In this document: piece by piece, positions 1 through 8,507 of the stretch
How the letters are laid out: every line of letters begins with the position of its first letter
Numbering within the stretch: the stretch's first letter is position 1
NCBI GenBank assembly: GCA_903893215.1
Contig: CAITLJ010000012.1
Location: 1-33,802 of the forward strand
Length of the DNA stretch: 33,802 bases
Direction: 5' to 3'
Origin: an uncultured Ferrovum sp.
GTDB lineage: Bacteria > Pseudomonadota > Gammaproteobacteria > Burkholderiales > Ferrovaceae
Translations under genes and position numbers: made by a program
The notes under the pieces: generated by a model
The model's database searches: none
Told to the model about the DNA's origin: nothing
What the model saw: only the letters and a program-made list of their open reading frames with translations

Positions 1-2
1 CG

Positions 3-194
3 AAAGCCTGCAAGCTGGCAAAGGTCGAGGATGCACACTTTCATGACATCCGCGCTGCTGCTGCAACCGATGCAAAGCGCAATGGATTGGACTCGCGCAC
101 GCTGCTAGGTCATACCACTGAGCGCAGCCATCAGCGGTATTTGCGGGCCAAAGAAACACCCGTTGCAACTCCCAATCGGCGCAGGGGTTCTTAG
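3..194 (+). CDS. Tyrosine recombinase / phage-type integrase, C-terminal 63 codons (5' end outside window)
   Basis: The open frame enters from the left edge and stops at TAG 192-194. The visible end carries the last catalytic elements of a tyrosine recombinase: HDIR (42-53, the H-x-x-R box), LLGH (102-113, second His) and QRY with the nucleophilic Tyr codon at 138-140, about nine residues after the second His as the family expects. Such enzymes integrate and excise phages and integrative elements at att sites. The gene converges on the type IV secretion genes, one of which is broken about 50 bp further on, so the recombinase probably marks the end of a mobile element. The core-binding domain and catalytic Arg I lie outside the window, so activity and subfamily cannot be judged. 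Confidence 0.85.
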   Translation, partial: KACKLAKVEDAHFHDIRAAAATDAKRNGLDSRTLLGHTTERSHQRYLRAKETPVATPNRRRGS

Positions 195-270
195 ACAGCA
201 ATCAAAAACCTTAGACAAACCACCTAAAAACCATTAATAGACAATGGTTTGCAAGTTATTCAGATAATGC
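190..270. other. AT-rich junction with spaced TAGACA repeats, possible element end / att region
   Basis: This short stretch is conspicuously AT-rich against the GC-rich surroundings. TAGACA occurs three times in the same orientation, at 192-197, 212-217 and 238-243; the first two sit in the longer shared string CTTAGACA (190-197, 210-217). It lies between the recombinase stop and the point where the transglycosylase-like gene loses homology to its family. Repeats of this kind are compatible with recombinase arm-type sites or an attachment region. This is inference; no core duplication can be seen because the other end of any element is outside the window. Confidence 0.35.
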
Positions 271-953
271 CAATTGACCTGCATTAAACCGACATCGACT
301 AGGTCAAAGTGCTGAGACTGAAGGTGCTGCAGCGCTTGCAGGGCAGCCTTTCGGGTGAGAAAAAAGTATGGGGTGCCGGCCACATTCAGCGTCCATGGCC
401 ACGGCTGCCTGCCGCGCCCGGATTCGCACAAGGCAATTGCCAGCAGCAAGACTTCGGGAATGCCACTGGCCTGCGCGGCCTTGCCGAAGCGGCTGCGCCG
501 GCGACCGCACTCGCCCCAGATGCCGCGCCCTTCGGCACGTGCCTCGCGGACGGCCCAGAGGTAGGTTTGCAGCGCGCGCCGGGATGTTGCCAGCGCGGGC
601 GGCAGCAAGCCATGCCCCAGACGCAGCAACAGCAGCGACCAGTCGATGCGCTGATTCCGCCAGCGCAACCACACCCGGGCGGGTACCCGCGCGGTGGCTG
701 GCTCAAACCAGAGCGGCGTGCCCGGTGCCAGCCAGGCGCGCACCCAGTCCAGATGCCGCTGCGGCGCGCAATCAGGATCCGCTTGCAGGGTGTCCAGTTG
801 CAGCACCTGCGCACCGGGTCCCGCGCGGACCAGCAGATGCGAAAGGTCGACCACCTGCAGCAAGGTCACGGGTTGCAGGTCGGCACCGCGGGCGCTATGC
901 GTCGCAGCGCAGAACAAGCCGATCAGGCCGCAAAGGCCGATCCGCCGGATCAT
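234..953 (-). CDS. Secreted SNase-like + lytic transglycosylase (VirB1-like) protein, 3' truncated
   Basis: 239 residues. The N-terminus is a signal peptide (hydrophobic 7-18, likely cut after ARG at 23). Residues about 28-150 resemble a staphylococcal-nuclease-like fold, ending in the typical EARAEGRGIWGEC string, but I see no convincing nuclease active site. Residues about 160-230 are a lytic transglycosylase (SLT) domain with the catalytic Glu in ALCES (E177) and the GLMQV motif (222-226). The domain then stops abruptly with NNLQTIVY, lacking the usual C-terminal part of the fold, where the DNA turns AT-rich. VirB1-type transglycosylases open peptidoglycan for type IV secretion. The start codon overlaps the virB10-like stop (ATGA at 950-953), so it belongs to that operon. 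Probably a broken gene; the SNase-like assignment is the weaker part. Confidence 0.65.
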   Translation of the reverse strand: MIRRIGLCGLIGLFCAATHSARGADLQPVTLLQVVDLSHLLVRAGPGAQVLQLDTLQADPDCAPQRHLDWVRAWLAPGTPLWFEPATARVPARVWLRWRNQRIDWSLLLLRLGHGLLPPALATSRRALQTYLWAVREARAEGRGIWGECGRRRSRFGKAAQASGIPEVLLLAIALCESGRGRQPWPWTLNVAGTPYFFLTRKAALQALQHLQSQHFDLVDVGLMQVNWHYLNNLQTIVY

Positions 954-2647
954 GGCGGGTCCTCGCCATCGAGCGCCGGCAAGGCCAGATCCCGATTGAC
1001 CATCACCACGAACGCCGTGCCGTGCCGGATCACCACCGTGGGCGGTACCTGCCCGGTCGATTGCAGACCGTTGCGCGCGGTGTCGAGCAGGATCTGACCA
1101 GCCGCGTCCGGCCCGGGCAACAGTCCGCCGGCGGAACTGGCATTGGCGGCATTGCGGTCAGCCACCCGGGCAACCCCGGCCGTCAGGAACGACAGACCGA
1201 AACGCTTCCAGAAATGTGTGTTGACCTGATCCTCCAGCCCGGCGCCGCCACCGGCGTCGGCCCCTTCCATGCGGGTCAGGTCGATGCTGCTGCCATCCGG
1301 AAAGATCAGCCGGTGAAAACTGGCCAGCACGCGCTCCTGACCTGCCGCCACCTGGCTGTCGTAGCGACCGACCAGACGCGTGCCCCGCGGAATCAGGCGT
1401 ACCCGACCCTGCACACTGTCGAACACATCCTGGCTGACTTGGGCGAGGATCATGCCGGGCAGGTCGCTGCGCAGCTCGTTGACCAACACGCACGGAATGC
1501 TGGTGCCTTCCAGCACCACCCATCCGCCATGCGCAGCGCGGGGCTGCAGCAAAGGCCCTGCCGGCAAGGGCGCAGCTGACGGACTGCCGCCGCCGCTGCC
1601 GCCGCTGACGGCGAGGTCGCCGGTTTCGCTGCGACTGGCCGGCAGGCTTTGTCGCAGCCATGCACCTGCGGCAGCGAACAAGCCGGGCGCCGCAGCCAGG
1701 TCCCCTCCGCGCAGCAGGGAGGCCAGCGCGCCGCTGCTGCCGCTGCTGCTGCTGCCGCTGCCGCCGCTGCCGCCGCTGCTGGCGGACTGACCGGTTGCCG
1801 ACCCCGCTGCCGCATCAGCCAGAGTCGGGCTGATGTGGCTGATTGCCAGGATGCGGCTGCCAGCAATCAGGCTGCGCGCTTTTTCCTGCGCAAGGCGAGC
1901 GGACGGATCGGCGGCATCCACTGCAGCGCCGTTGGCAGGCAACGCAGTGACCGAAGTGGAAAGTGCACGCCGTGCCGCACCCGTGGCATCCGGTCTGGCG
2001 ACAGGCTGGCCGGCCCCGGGCAACCCGGGCAGTTGCAGCAGTTCGCCGGGCACCGTGGCAGCCGGGTCGGTTTCACCGGCCAGCAGGTCGCTACCGGCGG
2101 GGTCGGGCGGGCTGCCAACGGGCTCGGCGAGTGCCGTCGCTGCGCCGGCAGCACGGACGACCGCTGGCAGGCTGGCGCCACCAGCGCCACCAGCGCCACC
2201 AACACCACCAACGCTACCAGCGCCAGCAGCGCCGCCAACGGGAAGTGAGGGGCCGCCGTCCGCCGACAAGGCCTGCTGCAGGATGTGCAGTGGCGGTGCT
2301 TCGCTGTCGGCAGGCACACTGTCCCCCGACCTGGACGGCACAGCCGACGTATGCGGGTGCACGAGAAGTGTTTGCGCCAACGCGGCGCACCCGGCCAACG
2401 CGCCAAGGACCGCAGCAAACCACAAGTGCAGGCGGCGCGGCAGCTTGCGCTCGGGCGCCAGCAGGGCGTGCGCCGGGTCTTCCAGCGGAACCCAGCTCGC
2501 GGCCGGCGCCGCGCTGGCTGGGTCTGACTGACCATCAACCGCCGGGCCGGCAACAGCCGCGGTGACCGGCGGCCCGTCTGACACGCTGCGCTGCAGGCTG
2601 CGCTCGCAGGCGGCAGCAGCCTCACGCAGGAAAGTGTCCCGGTCCAT
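950..2647 (-). CDS. trbI: VirB10/TrbI-like type IV secretion protein
   Basis: 565 residues from ATG 2647. The frame stays open to 2734, but that longer form would overlap the virB9-like gene by 80 bp, so I take MDRDTF as the start, 7 nt after its stop. A short cytoplasmic part precedes one transmembrane helix (about 74-95). Then comes a long Ala/Gly/Ser/Pro-rich periplasmic region with several polyglycine-serine stretches, and a conserved C-terminal beta-barrel domain (about 375-560) with the IPRGTRLVGRYDS type motif. VirB10 proteins span the envelope, link the inner-membrane ATPases to the VirB7/9 core and form the outer-membrane pore. The gene is longer than most TrbI proteins because of the low-complexity linker, encoded by GGC/GCC/AGC-type triplet runs. 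Confidence 0.85.
   Translation of the reverse strand: MDRDTFLREAAAACERSLQRSVSDGPPVTAAVAGPAVDGQSDPASAAPAASWVPLEDPAHALLAPERKLPRRLHLWFAAVLGALAGCAALAQTLLVHPHTSAVPSRSGDSVPADSEAPPLHILQQALSADGGPSLPVGGAAGAGSVGGVGGAGGAGGASLPAVVRAAGAATALAEPVGSPPDPAGSDLLAGETDPAATVPGELLQLPGLPGAGQPVARPDATGAARRALSTSVTALPANGAAVDAADPSARLAQEKARSLIAGSRILAISHISPTLADAAAGSATGQSASSGGSGGSGSSSSGSSGALASLLRGGDLAAAPGLFAAAGAWLRQSLPASRSETGDLAVSGGSGGGSPSAAPLPAGPLLQPRAAHGGWVVLEGTSIPCVLVNELRSDLPGMILAQVSQDVFDSVQGRVRLIPRGTRLVGRYDSQVAAGQERVLASFHRLIFPDGSSIDLTRMEGADAGGGAGLEDQVNTHFWKRFGLSFLTAGVARVADRNAANASSAGGLLPGPDAAGQILLDTARNGLQSTGQVPPTVVIRHGTAFVVMVNRDLALPALDGEDPP
1735..1785. repeat. GCT/GCC triplet-repeat run inside virB10-like gene
   Basis: A purely trinucleotide-periodic stretch of GCTGCTGCC-type units encodes a Gly/Ser-rich run on the minus strand. 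It lies in the periplasmic linker. In-frame length variation by slippage would change linker length without breaking the protein. Confidence 0.6.
2170..2238. repeat. GCCACC-type triplet repeat inside virB10-like gene
   Basis: A near-tandem series of CCACCAGCG / CCACCAACA units encodes a second Gly/Ala-rich linker segment on the minus strand. The period is a multiple of three, so copy-number change keeps the frame. Confidence 0.6.
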
Positions 2648-2654
2648 GCCGGGT

Positions 2655-3599
2655 TCAGTTCCAGAAGCGGCCACGGGCCGCACCTTGCGCAACCGCTCCC
2701 GGGTGACGCTGCACCTGCACCTCCTGGCGGCCAAGCTTGAGGATGAAGCGCGGCAGGATGCGCGGAATCACCAGCCAGTCTCCACGCACGGCGTAATTGA
2801 GCAGCGCCGCACCGTCCTCGCTGTCCTGAAACAGCGCTGGCAGCGCCTCCCGCGGTGGCACGCGCAGCCAGGTGGAGCGCCCGTCGTCGAACACCACCTG
2901 CGGTCGGAAAGGCGCATCGCCCGAGACGCGATAGTCGAAATCGAGTTGCGCCGGGTCAAGACCGTCGGTTACCCGTCGTGTCACCGGACCGACGGCCGAG
3001 ACCGGATTGCCGGGCAGTGCGCCCCTTCCCGCTTCGCCAGGCGTACCACCGGCCGGGGACGCAGCCGGCATGACCGGCAGCGATTGGGCACCGTGCGGCA
3101 GTGGCGGAGTCGGGGTGCGCAGGACCACCAGATCGGGGTAAGACCAGGTGACGCGCTGCATCCAGTCTTCCCCGCTGGCCACGCTGCGCAGCGTGAGCTG
3201 ATAGGTGCGCCGGTCGGTGACCAGGGTGCCCGCGGTAAACAACGCTGGCCGAAGCGGCTTGATGAACACGTGCCCGGCAAGCTCCTCCACCACCCACTGG
3301 ATGGTGTCACCGACCGCAAAGCCGATGATGTGCTCGTCCGGTGCCAATTGCAGGTCGGTTGGCACACCGGGCAAGGCGAGGATGGCAAAACTGGCTTCGG
3401 CATCGTATCGGAAGCGCTGGATATGACTTCCTCCCTCCGCCCGGACCGACGCAGCCTGGACATTGAGGATGCAGGGGACCACGCCGAGCAGGCACAGGCC
3501 TGCCAGCAGGGCACAGCGCTTGCAGTCCAGCCCCTTCCTGCCGCGCACCGGTGAGCGCCACTGTGGACGAAGGCCTGGTGGCTGCCGGCACTGGCTCAT
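2655..3599 (-). CDS. trbG: VirB9/TrbG/CagX-like type IV secretion protein
   Basis: 314 residues. A basic N-terminal stretch of about 28 residues precedes a hydrophobic signal segment (about 29-47, ending LNVQA). The start may be shorter: an in-frame GTG at residue 18 would give a more usual signal peptide. The mature part has the VirB9 pattern: an N-terminal beta domain (RYDAEASFAILALPGVPTDLQL, DTIQWVVEELAGHVFIKP, TDRRTYQLTL), a Pro/Gly-rich linker (about 175-220), and a C-terminal domain with YRVSGD, PQVVFDDGRSTWLR, PALF and LNYAVRGDWLVI. VirB9 sits in the periplasm, forming the outer-membrane core complex with VirB10. Its ATG overlaps the stop of the upstream virB8-like gene (ATGA, 3596-3599). 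Confidence 0.88.
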   Translation of the reverse strand: MSQCRQPPGLRPQWRSPVRGRKGLDCKRCALLAGLCLLGVVPCILNVQAASVRAEGGSHIQRFRYDAEASFAILALPGVPTDLQLAPDEHIIGFAVGDTIQWVVEELAGHVFIKPLRPALFTAGTLVTDRRTYQLTLRSVASGEDWMQRVTWSYPDLVVLRTPTPPLPHGAQSLPVMPAASPAGGTPGEAGRGALPGNPVSAVGPVTRRVTDGLDPAQLDFDYRVSGDAPFRPQVVFDDGRSTWLRVPPREALPALFQDSEDGAALLNYAVRGDWLVIPRILPRFILKLGRQEVQVQRHPGAVAQGAARGRFWN

Positions 3600-4420
3600 T
3601 TCTCGAGATCCTCGCCAACCTGGAAATCGGTGACCTGCAGGCCGATCGGGTTGCGCAGCACCGCTTCCTCACGATCCGGCGTGATCGTGGCGTAATGCAA
3701 AGTGAGCAGATACTTTTCGATGCGCACCGTCGGGTTTGACAAACTGCGAAGCTCGCACTGCACGCGCACCAGCGCCACGGATTCTTCCAGCAGCGACACG
3801 CTCGACACCCGCACCACGCGCGTCAGCGACGGATCGCCCTGAAGGCGGGCCAGCGGTCCCGTGCTGCGCACCCAATCGGTGAACTCCACCTGCGCCTTGC
3901 CGCGGGTCTGCCCATAGGCCTGCGCCAACCAGGCGGCGCTCAGCCGCGCGTCCAGACTGAGCAGATGACTGGACCATTGGGCGAGGAAATAGCGCCGTTC
4001 CGCCTGCCCGGGCGCGTAAGGCGCCAGCTGCCGACCGGCTGGCAACACCGCACCATCGCCGGCCGCCTGCAGGATGAAGGGCTGCAGCGCTGGCCTGCAG
4101 GCAAGCACCGCCACCAGCACCAGACACGCAACAAATGCGAGCCCGAACACCCAGGCCAGCAACAGGTGACGCGCGGCATCAACGCGGGCGCCGGCCAGAT
4201 GCTCGAGCGCCGTTTCGGGCAGACCTTGGCGCGCCATGGCCGGTGCGCCGGGCGGTACCTTTGCAGGTCCGGCCGATACCGACATGTCACCCTCGACCTG
4301 CAAGCCATTCGCCGGTGTCGCCGCTTCGGCAGGCATTCCCGGCAGCTCCGGGCGTAAAAGGGCAAAAGACAGCGGCGTGTGGGACATGGCAGGCAACACC
4401 AGGGGCTGGGACAGACCCAT
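3596..4420 (-). CDS. trbF: VirB8/TrbF-like type IV secretion protein
   Basis: 274 residues from ATG 4420; the frame also allows a TTG at 4456 and an ATG at 4387, and none has a strong ribosome binding site, so the start is uncertain. A variable cytoplasmic N-terminus precedes one transmembrane helix (LLLAWVFGLAFVACLVLVAVLA). The periplasmic NTF2-like VirB8 domain follows, with AERRYFLAQWSSHLL, TRVVRVSSVSLLEES and the strand pair ALVRVQCELRS / KYLLTLHYATI. VirB8 is the bitopic scaffold that recruits other subunits of the translocon. It is the first gene of this cluster and is divergent from the chemotaxis gene. No VirB4, VirB6, VirB11 or VirD4 gene follows, so the cluster cannot be a complete secretion system in this window. 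Confidence 0.82.
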   Translation of the reverse strand: MGLSQPLVLPAMSHTPLSFALLRPELPGMPAEAATPANGLQVEGDMSVSAGPAKVPPGAPAMARQGLPETALEHLAGARVDAARHLLLAWVFGLAFVACLVLVAVLACRPALQPFILQAAGDGAVLPAGRQLAPYAPGQAERRYFLAQWSSHLLSLDARLSAAWLAQAYGQTRGKAQVEFTDWVRSTGPLARLQGDPSLTRVVRVSSVSLLEESVALVRVQCELRSLSNPTVRIEKYLLTLHYATITPDREEAVLRNPIGLQVTDFQVGEDLEK

Positions 4421-4542
4421 TTCAGCATGCGCCGTCAGCGCCGCGCGGCGCGACAAGCGCCATGGTTTTCATGGGCACAATTCAACTTGGTCCGGCCGCC
4501 GCCGTTAAAAGAACTGTCAACCGCCTTGCCGACCTGCCCTGA

Positions 4543-6414
4543 ATGGATAACCACGACCTGCTGCATTCACGACAACGCCTGCTGCGCACCCATTTCCGGC
4601 TGATCAGCCTGCAAGGCGTGCTTGGCCTGACGCTATTTCTGACCGCAGCGTTGGGCGGGCTGCCGACCAATCCGGTCTGGAGCGCCCTGCTGGGCATCGC
4701 GGTACTGGCCGGCGTGGCCGGTGAGCAAGCCGTGCTGAAACGCAAGAGCCAACTGTGGCAGCAGGAACTGCAAAGGCAGGAAGCCTTGGCGCAGGACCTG
4801 CTAGCCAGTCAGACCCGCGAGCGTGCGCAACACCGCGAAGCCGCCCGCGCCCTGGCCACGATCAACTCCTCTTCACAGAATCTGGTCCTGGTCGACGAAC
4901 AGATGCACATCCGCCTGATCAACCGGCAGATGCTGTCCACCCTCAACATACGTGGGGAACAGACGCCGCACCTGCAGCAAGCGATCAACCTGGCCAAGCA
5001 GGGTGGCCACTGCGACTGCCTGAGCGGTCCGCTCGATCCGCCGTTGTCCGTGCGGCTGGCCGCACTCACTGCACCGATGCGCTGGGATGTGGAATTTGGC
5101 GAATTGTCGCTGCGCATCAGCGCCACCCGGATCGAGGATGGCCAGGGACAGTTCGTGGGCTACGCGATGGAGTGGCGGGACCAGACCCAGGAACTGGCCA
5201 CCCAGCGCGACATTGCTGCCCTCGTGCATCGCGCCGCCGCCGGCCAGCTCGACGGCGAACTGACCCTGGACGACAAACATGGCTTTCATCATGCGGTATC
5301 GTGCGGCATCAACCAGATGCTGGTGACCTGTCGCAACGGCCTAGGTGAAGTGGCCGGTGCGTTGGCCCTGCTGGCCGATGGCCGGCTTGAAGCCAGTGAA
5401 AGTGCGCCCTTGCAGGGTGTGTTCGGCGACATGCAGCGGCACACCCGCGATACCGTGCAGCGCCTGATCGGTATCGTCAGTGACATTCATGAAGCCACGG
5501 AGCTGATCCAGTCGGCCGCGCTGGAAATCTCGCGCGGAATGGCGGATCTCGCCCAGCGCACCGACACGCAGGCACGCGAGATCGAAGGCACCGCGGCCAG
5601 CATGGAGCAACTCACCACCACGGTGCGCCAGAACGGCGACAACGCCAGCCAGGCCAACCAGCTGTCAGGGCGCGCCAATCAGATCGCCTGTCGCGGCGGT
5701 GCGATGATGGACCAGGTGGTCAACAGCATGGGCAGCATCCGCGACACGTCGCGCCGGATTGGCGACATTCTCGGGGTAATCGACAGCATCGCCTTCCAGA
5801 CCAACATACTGGCCGTGAATGCCAGCGTGGAAGCCGCGCGCGCCGGCGAGCAGGGACGTGGTTTCGCCGTAGTGGCCAACGAAGTCGGCAAACTGTCGCA
5901 GCGCAGTGCACTTGCGGCCCGCGAAATACGCACGTTGATGACCGAAACCGAGGAACGCGTGCAGGCTGGCGCCGCGCAGGTGGCCTCGGCACGCCAGACC
6001 ATGCACGACATCGTGGATGCCGTGGGTCATGTGGCCACCATCATGCATCAGATCACCGATGCCTCGGCGCAGCAGACACTGGGGATCAACTTCATCAACG
6101 AAGCGATCGCACACATGGATTCGGTGACCCAGCAAAATGCCTCGCTGGTGGAGGAGGCGGCAGTCGCCACCGAGGCGCTCGATCAACAGGCTCGCCTGCT
6201 GGTGGCGGCCGTTTCGATGTTCCGGATTGACGGCCACGCCTTCCGGGGCTTGCCCACCCTGCCTGCGCCAGATATGCCACAGGGCAGCGCGCAGGACACG
6301 GAAGTGCTGCGTGCGCGGCGCCGGGCCGGCACGCAGATGCTGCAGGAAGATCAGGCAGCCAGATTGGCCGCCGCAAACTCCCAGTTCACCAGATTCCAGA
6401 ACGCTGCCACATAG
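4543..6414 (+). CDS. Methyl-accepting chemotaxis protein, membrane-bound with PAS-like domain
   Basis: 623 residues. Two closely spaced hydrophobic segments (about 22-40 and 46-64) anchor it with almost no periplasmic loop, so sensing is probably cytoplasmic. Residues about 100-215 look PAS-like ([21 protein letters not shown] ... YAMEWRDQT). Two HAMP-like stretches follow ([30 protein letters not shown]). The signalling hairpin is at about 330-560, with the tip [37 protein letters not shown] (407-448). This tip binds CheA/CheW. No C-terminal CheR/CheB docking pentapeptide is present. The last 20 codons lie antisense to the 3' end of sodB, so the tail sequence is not typical of the family. 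No clear ribosome binding site precedes the ATG. Confidence 0.9.
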   Translation: MDNHDLLHSRQRLLRTHFRLISLQGVLGLTLFLTAALGGLPTNPVWSALLGIAVLAGVAGEQAVLKRKSQLWQQELQRQEALAQDLLASQTRERAQHREAARALATINSSSQNLVLVDEQMHIRLINRQMLSTLNIRGEQTPHLQQAINLAKQGGHCDCLSGPLDPPLSVRLAALTAPMRWDVEFGELSLRISATRIEDGQGQFVGYAMEWRDQTQELATQRDIAALVHRAAAGQLDGELTLDDKHGFHHAVSCGINQMLVTCRNGLGEVAGALALLADGRLEASESAPLQGVFGDMQRHTRDTVQRLIGIVSDIHEATELIQSAALEISRGMADLAQRTDTQAREIEGTAASMEQLTTTVRQNGDNASQANQLSGRANQIACRGGAMMDQVVNSMGSIRDTSRRIGDILGVIDSIAFQTNILAVNASVEAARAGEQGRGFAVVANEVGKLSQRSALAAREIRTLMTETEERVQAGAAQVASARQTMHDIVDAVGHVATIMHQITDASAQQTLGINFINEAIAHMDSVTQQNASLVEEAAVATEALDQQARLLVAAVSMFRIDGHAFRGLPTLPAPDMPQGSAQDTEVLRARRRAGTQMLQEDQAARLAAANSQFTRFQNAAT

Positions 6415-6935
6415 TCCGGGCGTTTGTTGCGGTAATCGACGTAGTACGCATGCTCCCACACGTCACAGGTCAGCAGCGGTGTCAGGCCGTCGTGCGTGAG
6501 CGGCGTGGCTGCGTTGGAGGTACTGACCAGGTCCAGCGAACCATCCGCCTTCTTCACCAGCCAGGCCCAGCCTGAGCCGAAGGTGGTGATGGCGGTCTGA
6601 CTGAAGGCCTTCTTGAATTCCTCGAATGATCCCCATTTGGCATCGATCGCGGCGGCCAGCGCCCCGGTCGGCAGGCCGCCGCCATTCGGCGACAGGCAGT
6701 GCCAGTAAAAAGTGTGGTTCCACACCTGGGCGGCATTGTTGAACACGCCACCGCTGGACTTGCGCACGATGTCTTCGAGGCTGAGCGGCTCGAAGTCGGT
6801 GCCCTTGATCAGGTTGTTCAGGTTGGTGACGTAAGTCTGGTGATGCTTGCCGTAATGGTATTCCAGGGTTTCTTTGGAAATGTGCGGCTGCAGCGCGTCA
6901 AGCGCGTACGGAAGCGTGGGCAGGGTATGTTCCAT
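6351..6935 (-). CDS. sodB: Fe-type superoxide dismutase
   Basis: 194 residues, normal length for bacterial FeSOD. It converts superoxide to oxygen and hydrogen peroxide in the cytoplasm. The metal ligands are all present: H27 (EYHYGKHH), H74 (WNHTFYW), D158 and H162 (DVWEHAYY). Q70 in AAQVWNH marks the iron form. GAGG before the ATG (complement of 6945-6948) can serve as ribosome binding site. The gene lies downstream of ybiB on the same strand with 92 bp between. Its 3' end overlaps the convergent chemotaxis gene by 64 bp, leaving no room for a conventional terminator. Confidence 0.97.
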   Translation of the reverse strand: MEHTLPTLPYALDALQPHISKETLEYHYGKHHQTYVTNLNNLIKGTDFEPLSLEDIVRKSSGGVFNNAAQVWNHTFYWHCLSPNGGGLPTGALAAAIDAKWGSFEEFKKAFSQTAITTFGSGWAWLVKKADGSLDLVSTSNAATPLTHDGLTPLLTCDVWEHAYYVDYRNKRPDYVAAFWNLVNWEFAAANLAA

Positions 6936-7027
6936 GCGTAAACCTCTATCAAGTGCTGGGGGGGAAGCCGGGCAGGCATCGGCAGGGGTGCCAGCCGATC
7001 TACAAACGGCAGTCTAGCATGGCTGGA

Positions 7028-8008
7028 TCAGGCCACCAGACTCCCGGCTTCAACCGCGGCAATTGCCTTGGCCTGATGCATGTCCTGGGTGTAACCACTG
7101 GCGTACAGACAGCAGGCCAACTGGTTGGCCAGCGGATGGGGCAGCGGTACCTCACCAGCCATCACCCGCCGGATCCACGCTGCTGTGGGGCCCGGCTCGA
7201 TACTCTCAGGCAAGCCGGGCAGCGAGCGGATCGGGCCGAGCTCGGCCTCGAACAGCACGCTGGCCTGACCATTTTCGTATCGCATGATCTGCGGACGGCG
7301 TTTGGGATTGGCGAAGGATTCCCCCTCGGTAGCGCGCATCAGCAGGGCCCGTGCATTGGTCTGCAGCAGGAATTCAGCCAGCTTTTCCATGTAGGCCGGA
7401 TGACTTGCGCTGCACAGGCGCACCCCCTCGCCATGGAACGGATCCAGCAACTTGACCAGGGTGTGGCCCGAATTGCGCACACCCAGCCGACCGCGCAACG
7501 CCATCATGGCCGCCAGCCCCGGGGACAGCACCGCGGTGGGGATGAACGCCAGCCCGTCCGTATCCAGTGCCTTCTGGGCCTGGCTTGCCGTGGCGCAGGG
7601 CAGCACGCCGAGTTCGCGAAAAACATAAGCGCTGGCGACCCGACCGTTACCGTCCAGACAGCCATGCACCAGCACCGGCACGCCGATGCGCTTGAGCAGC
7701 ATGACCAGCAGCGGCAGCAGGTTGGGCTGGTTGCGTGCCCCGTTGTACGTGGGGATCACCACGGGCCGCACTTCGCCGGGCGGCATGCGCAGGTGCACCA
7801 GTCGATCCTCGACGGCACGCTGAAACCCGAGCAGCTCGCCGACGGATTCGGTCTTGTTGCGTAACGACAACACGATGGCGCCCAGTTCCAGATCCGGCAT
7901 CCCGCCGTCCAGGATGGCGCCGAACAGTTGCCGGGCATCCTCTTCAGCCAGATCGCGCGCGCCCTGCGCACCCCGTCCGATTTCCTTGATCACTTGCGAA
8001 AAATTCAC
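7028..8008 (-). CDS. ybiB: YbiB / TrpD2 family nucleic-acid-binding protein
   Basis: 326 residues starting at GTG 8008, chosen because AAGGAGG lies a few bases upstream (complement of 8012-8018). The fold is that of anthranilate phosphoribosyltransferase: a helical N-terminus (ARQLFGAILDGGMPDLELGAIVLSLRNKTES), then IPTYNGARNQPNLLPLLVMLLKRIGVPVLVHG, GLAAMMALRGRLGVRNSGHTLVKLLDP and the ATEGES stretch. The classical TrpD glycine motif for PRPP binding is altered. E. coli YbiB binds nucleic acids rather than making tryptophan precursors, and this protein has the YbiB arrangement. It is not near trp genes. The exact role is not settled from sequence. Confidence 0.85.
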   Translation of the reverse strand: MNFSQVIKEIGRGAQGARDLAEEDARQLFGAILDGGMPDLELGAIVLSLRNKTESVGELLGFQRAVEDRLVHLRMPPGEVRPVVIPTYNGARNQPNLLPLLVMLLKRIGVPVLVHGCLDGNGRVASAYVFRELGVLPCATASQAQKALDTDGLAFIPTAVLSPGLAAMMALRGRLGVRNSGHTLVKLLDPFHGEGVRLCSASHPAYMEKLAEFLLQTNARALLMRATEGESFANPKRRPQIMRYENGQASVLFEAELGPIRSLPGLPESIEPGPTAAWIRRVMAGEVPLPHPLANQLACCLYASGYTQDMHQAKAIAAVEAGSLVA

Positions 8009-8086
8009 ACGCCACCCTCCTTGATCGGAGGTAACGCAAGGGCTGTGCCAACCTGACGGGGACGACGGAATTGGGCCTCAGATTGA

Positions 8087-8104
8087 CCGGCAGTGCGGTG
8101 CCGG
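8087..8104. other. Inverted repeat between ybiB and fdxA
   Basis: CCGGCA at 8087-8092 and TGCCGG at 8099-8104 form a 6-bp stem with a 6-nt loop in the 175-bp gap between the fdxA stop and the ybiB start. No T-tract follows on either strand, so it is not a canonical terminator. I see no coding sequence in this gap. Confidence 0.3.
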
Positions 8105-8183
8105 CAAGTGCAGGGACCGCGCAACCCGTCTTTTGCAAGGGCACGGGCACCAGCTTGGTGCAAGCCGGACGCCACGCACCAAA

Positions 8184-8507
8184 TCAGCGCTCAAGCAGGT
8201 GCAGCTTGTCCTTAACGCCTTTCCACTCGTCAGCGTCAGCCGGTGCGCCCTTGCGCTCGGTGAGCACCGGCCAGTCACGGGTAAGTTCGGCATTCAGCGC
8301 GATGAACTGGCGCTGGTTTTCGGGCACGTCGTCTTCCGCAAAAATCGCTTCCGCCGGGCACTCGGCCACACACAGGGTGCAATCGATGCATTCATCCGGA
8401 TCAATCACCAGAAAATTAGGGCCTTCGTGAAAGCAGTCCACGGGGCAGACGTCCACACAATCGGTATATTTGCATTTGATACAGGATTCGGTGACCACAT
8501 AGGTCAT
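8184..8507 (-). CDS. fdxA: Ferredoxin with 3Fe-4S and 4Fe-4S clusters (FdxA type)
   Basis: 107 residues from ATG 8507, with GGAGAGAG upstream as ribosome binding site; the frame is open further upstream but that part is unlike ferredoxins. Cysteines follow the seven-iron pattern: C9, C17 and C50 for the 3Fe-4S cluster, and C21, C40, C43 and C46 for the 4Fe-4S cluster, in [17 protein letters not shown] and [11 protein letters not shown]. The C-terminal extension ([16 protein letters not shown]...) is characteristic of the Azotobacter FdI/FdxA family. It is a soluble low-potential electron carrier. It is transcribed away from trxA, the usual betaproteobacterial neighbour. Confidence 0.95.
   Translation of the reverse strand: MTYVVTESCIKCKYTDCVDVCPVDCFHEGPNFLVIDPDECIDCTLCVAECPAEAIFAEDDVPENQRQFIALNAELTRDWPVLTERKGAPADADEWKGVKDKLHLLER

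Noticed and set aside
368-1579. 403-residue plus-strand open frame opposite virB10-like and transglycosylase genes
   Set aside because: Arg/Ala-rich shadow; the minus-strand frames match known families.
4506-4533. TAAA ... GCCGAC before the chemotaxis gene as a flagellar sigma-28 promoter
   Set aside because: The spacing is 18 nt rather than about 15, and the -10 part matches only partly.
8009-8183. Intergenic stretch examined for a terminator of fdxA or a small RNA
   Set aside because: Only a weak 6-bp stem without a T-tract and no promoter-like boxes were found.
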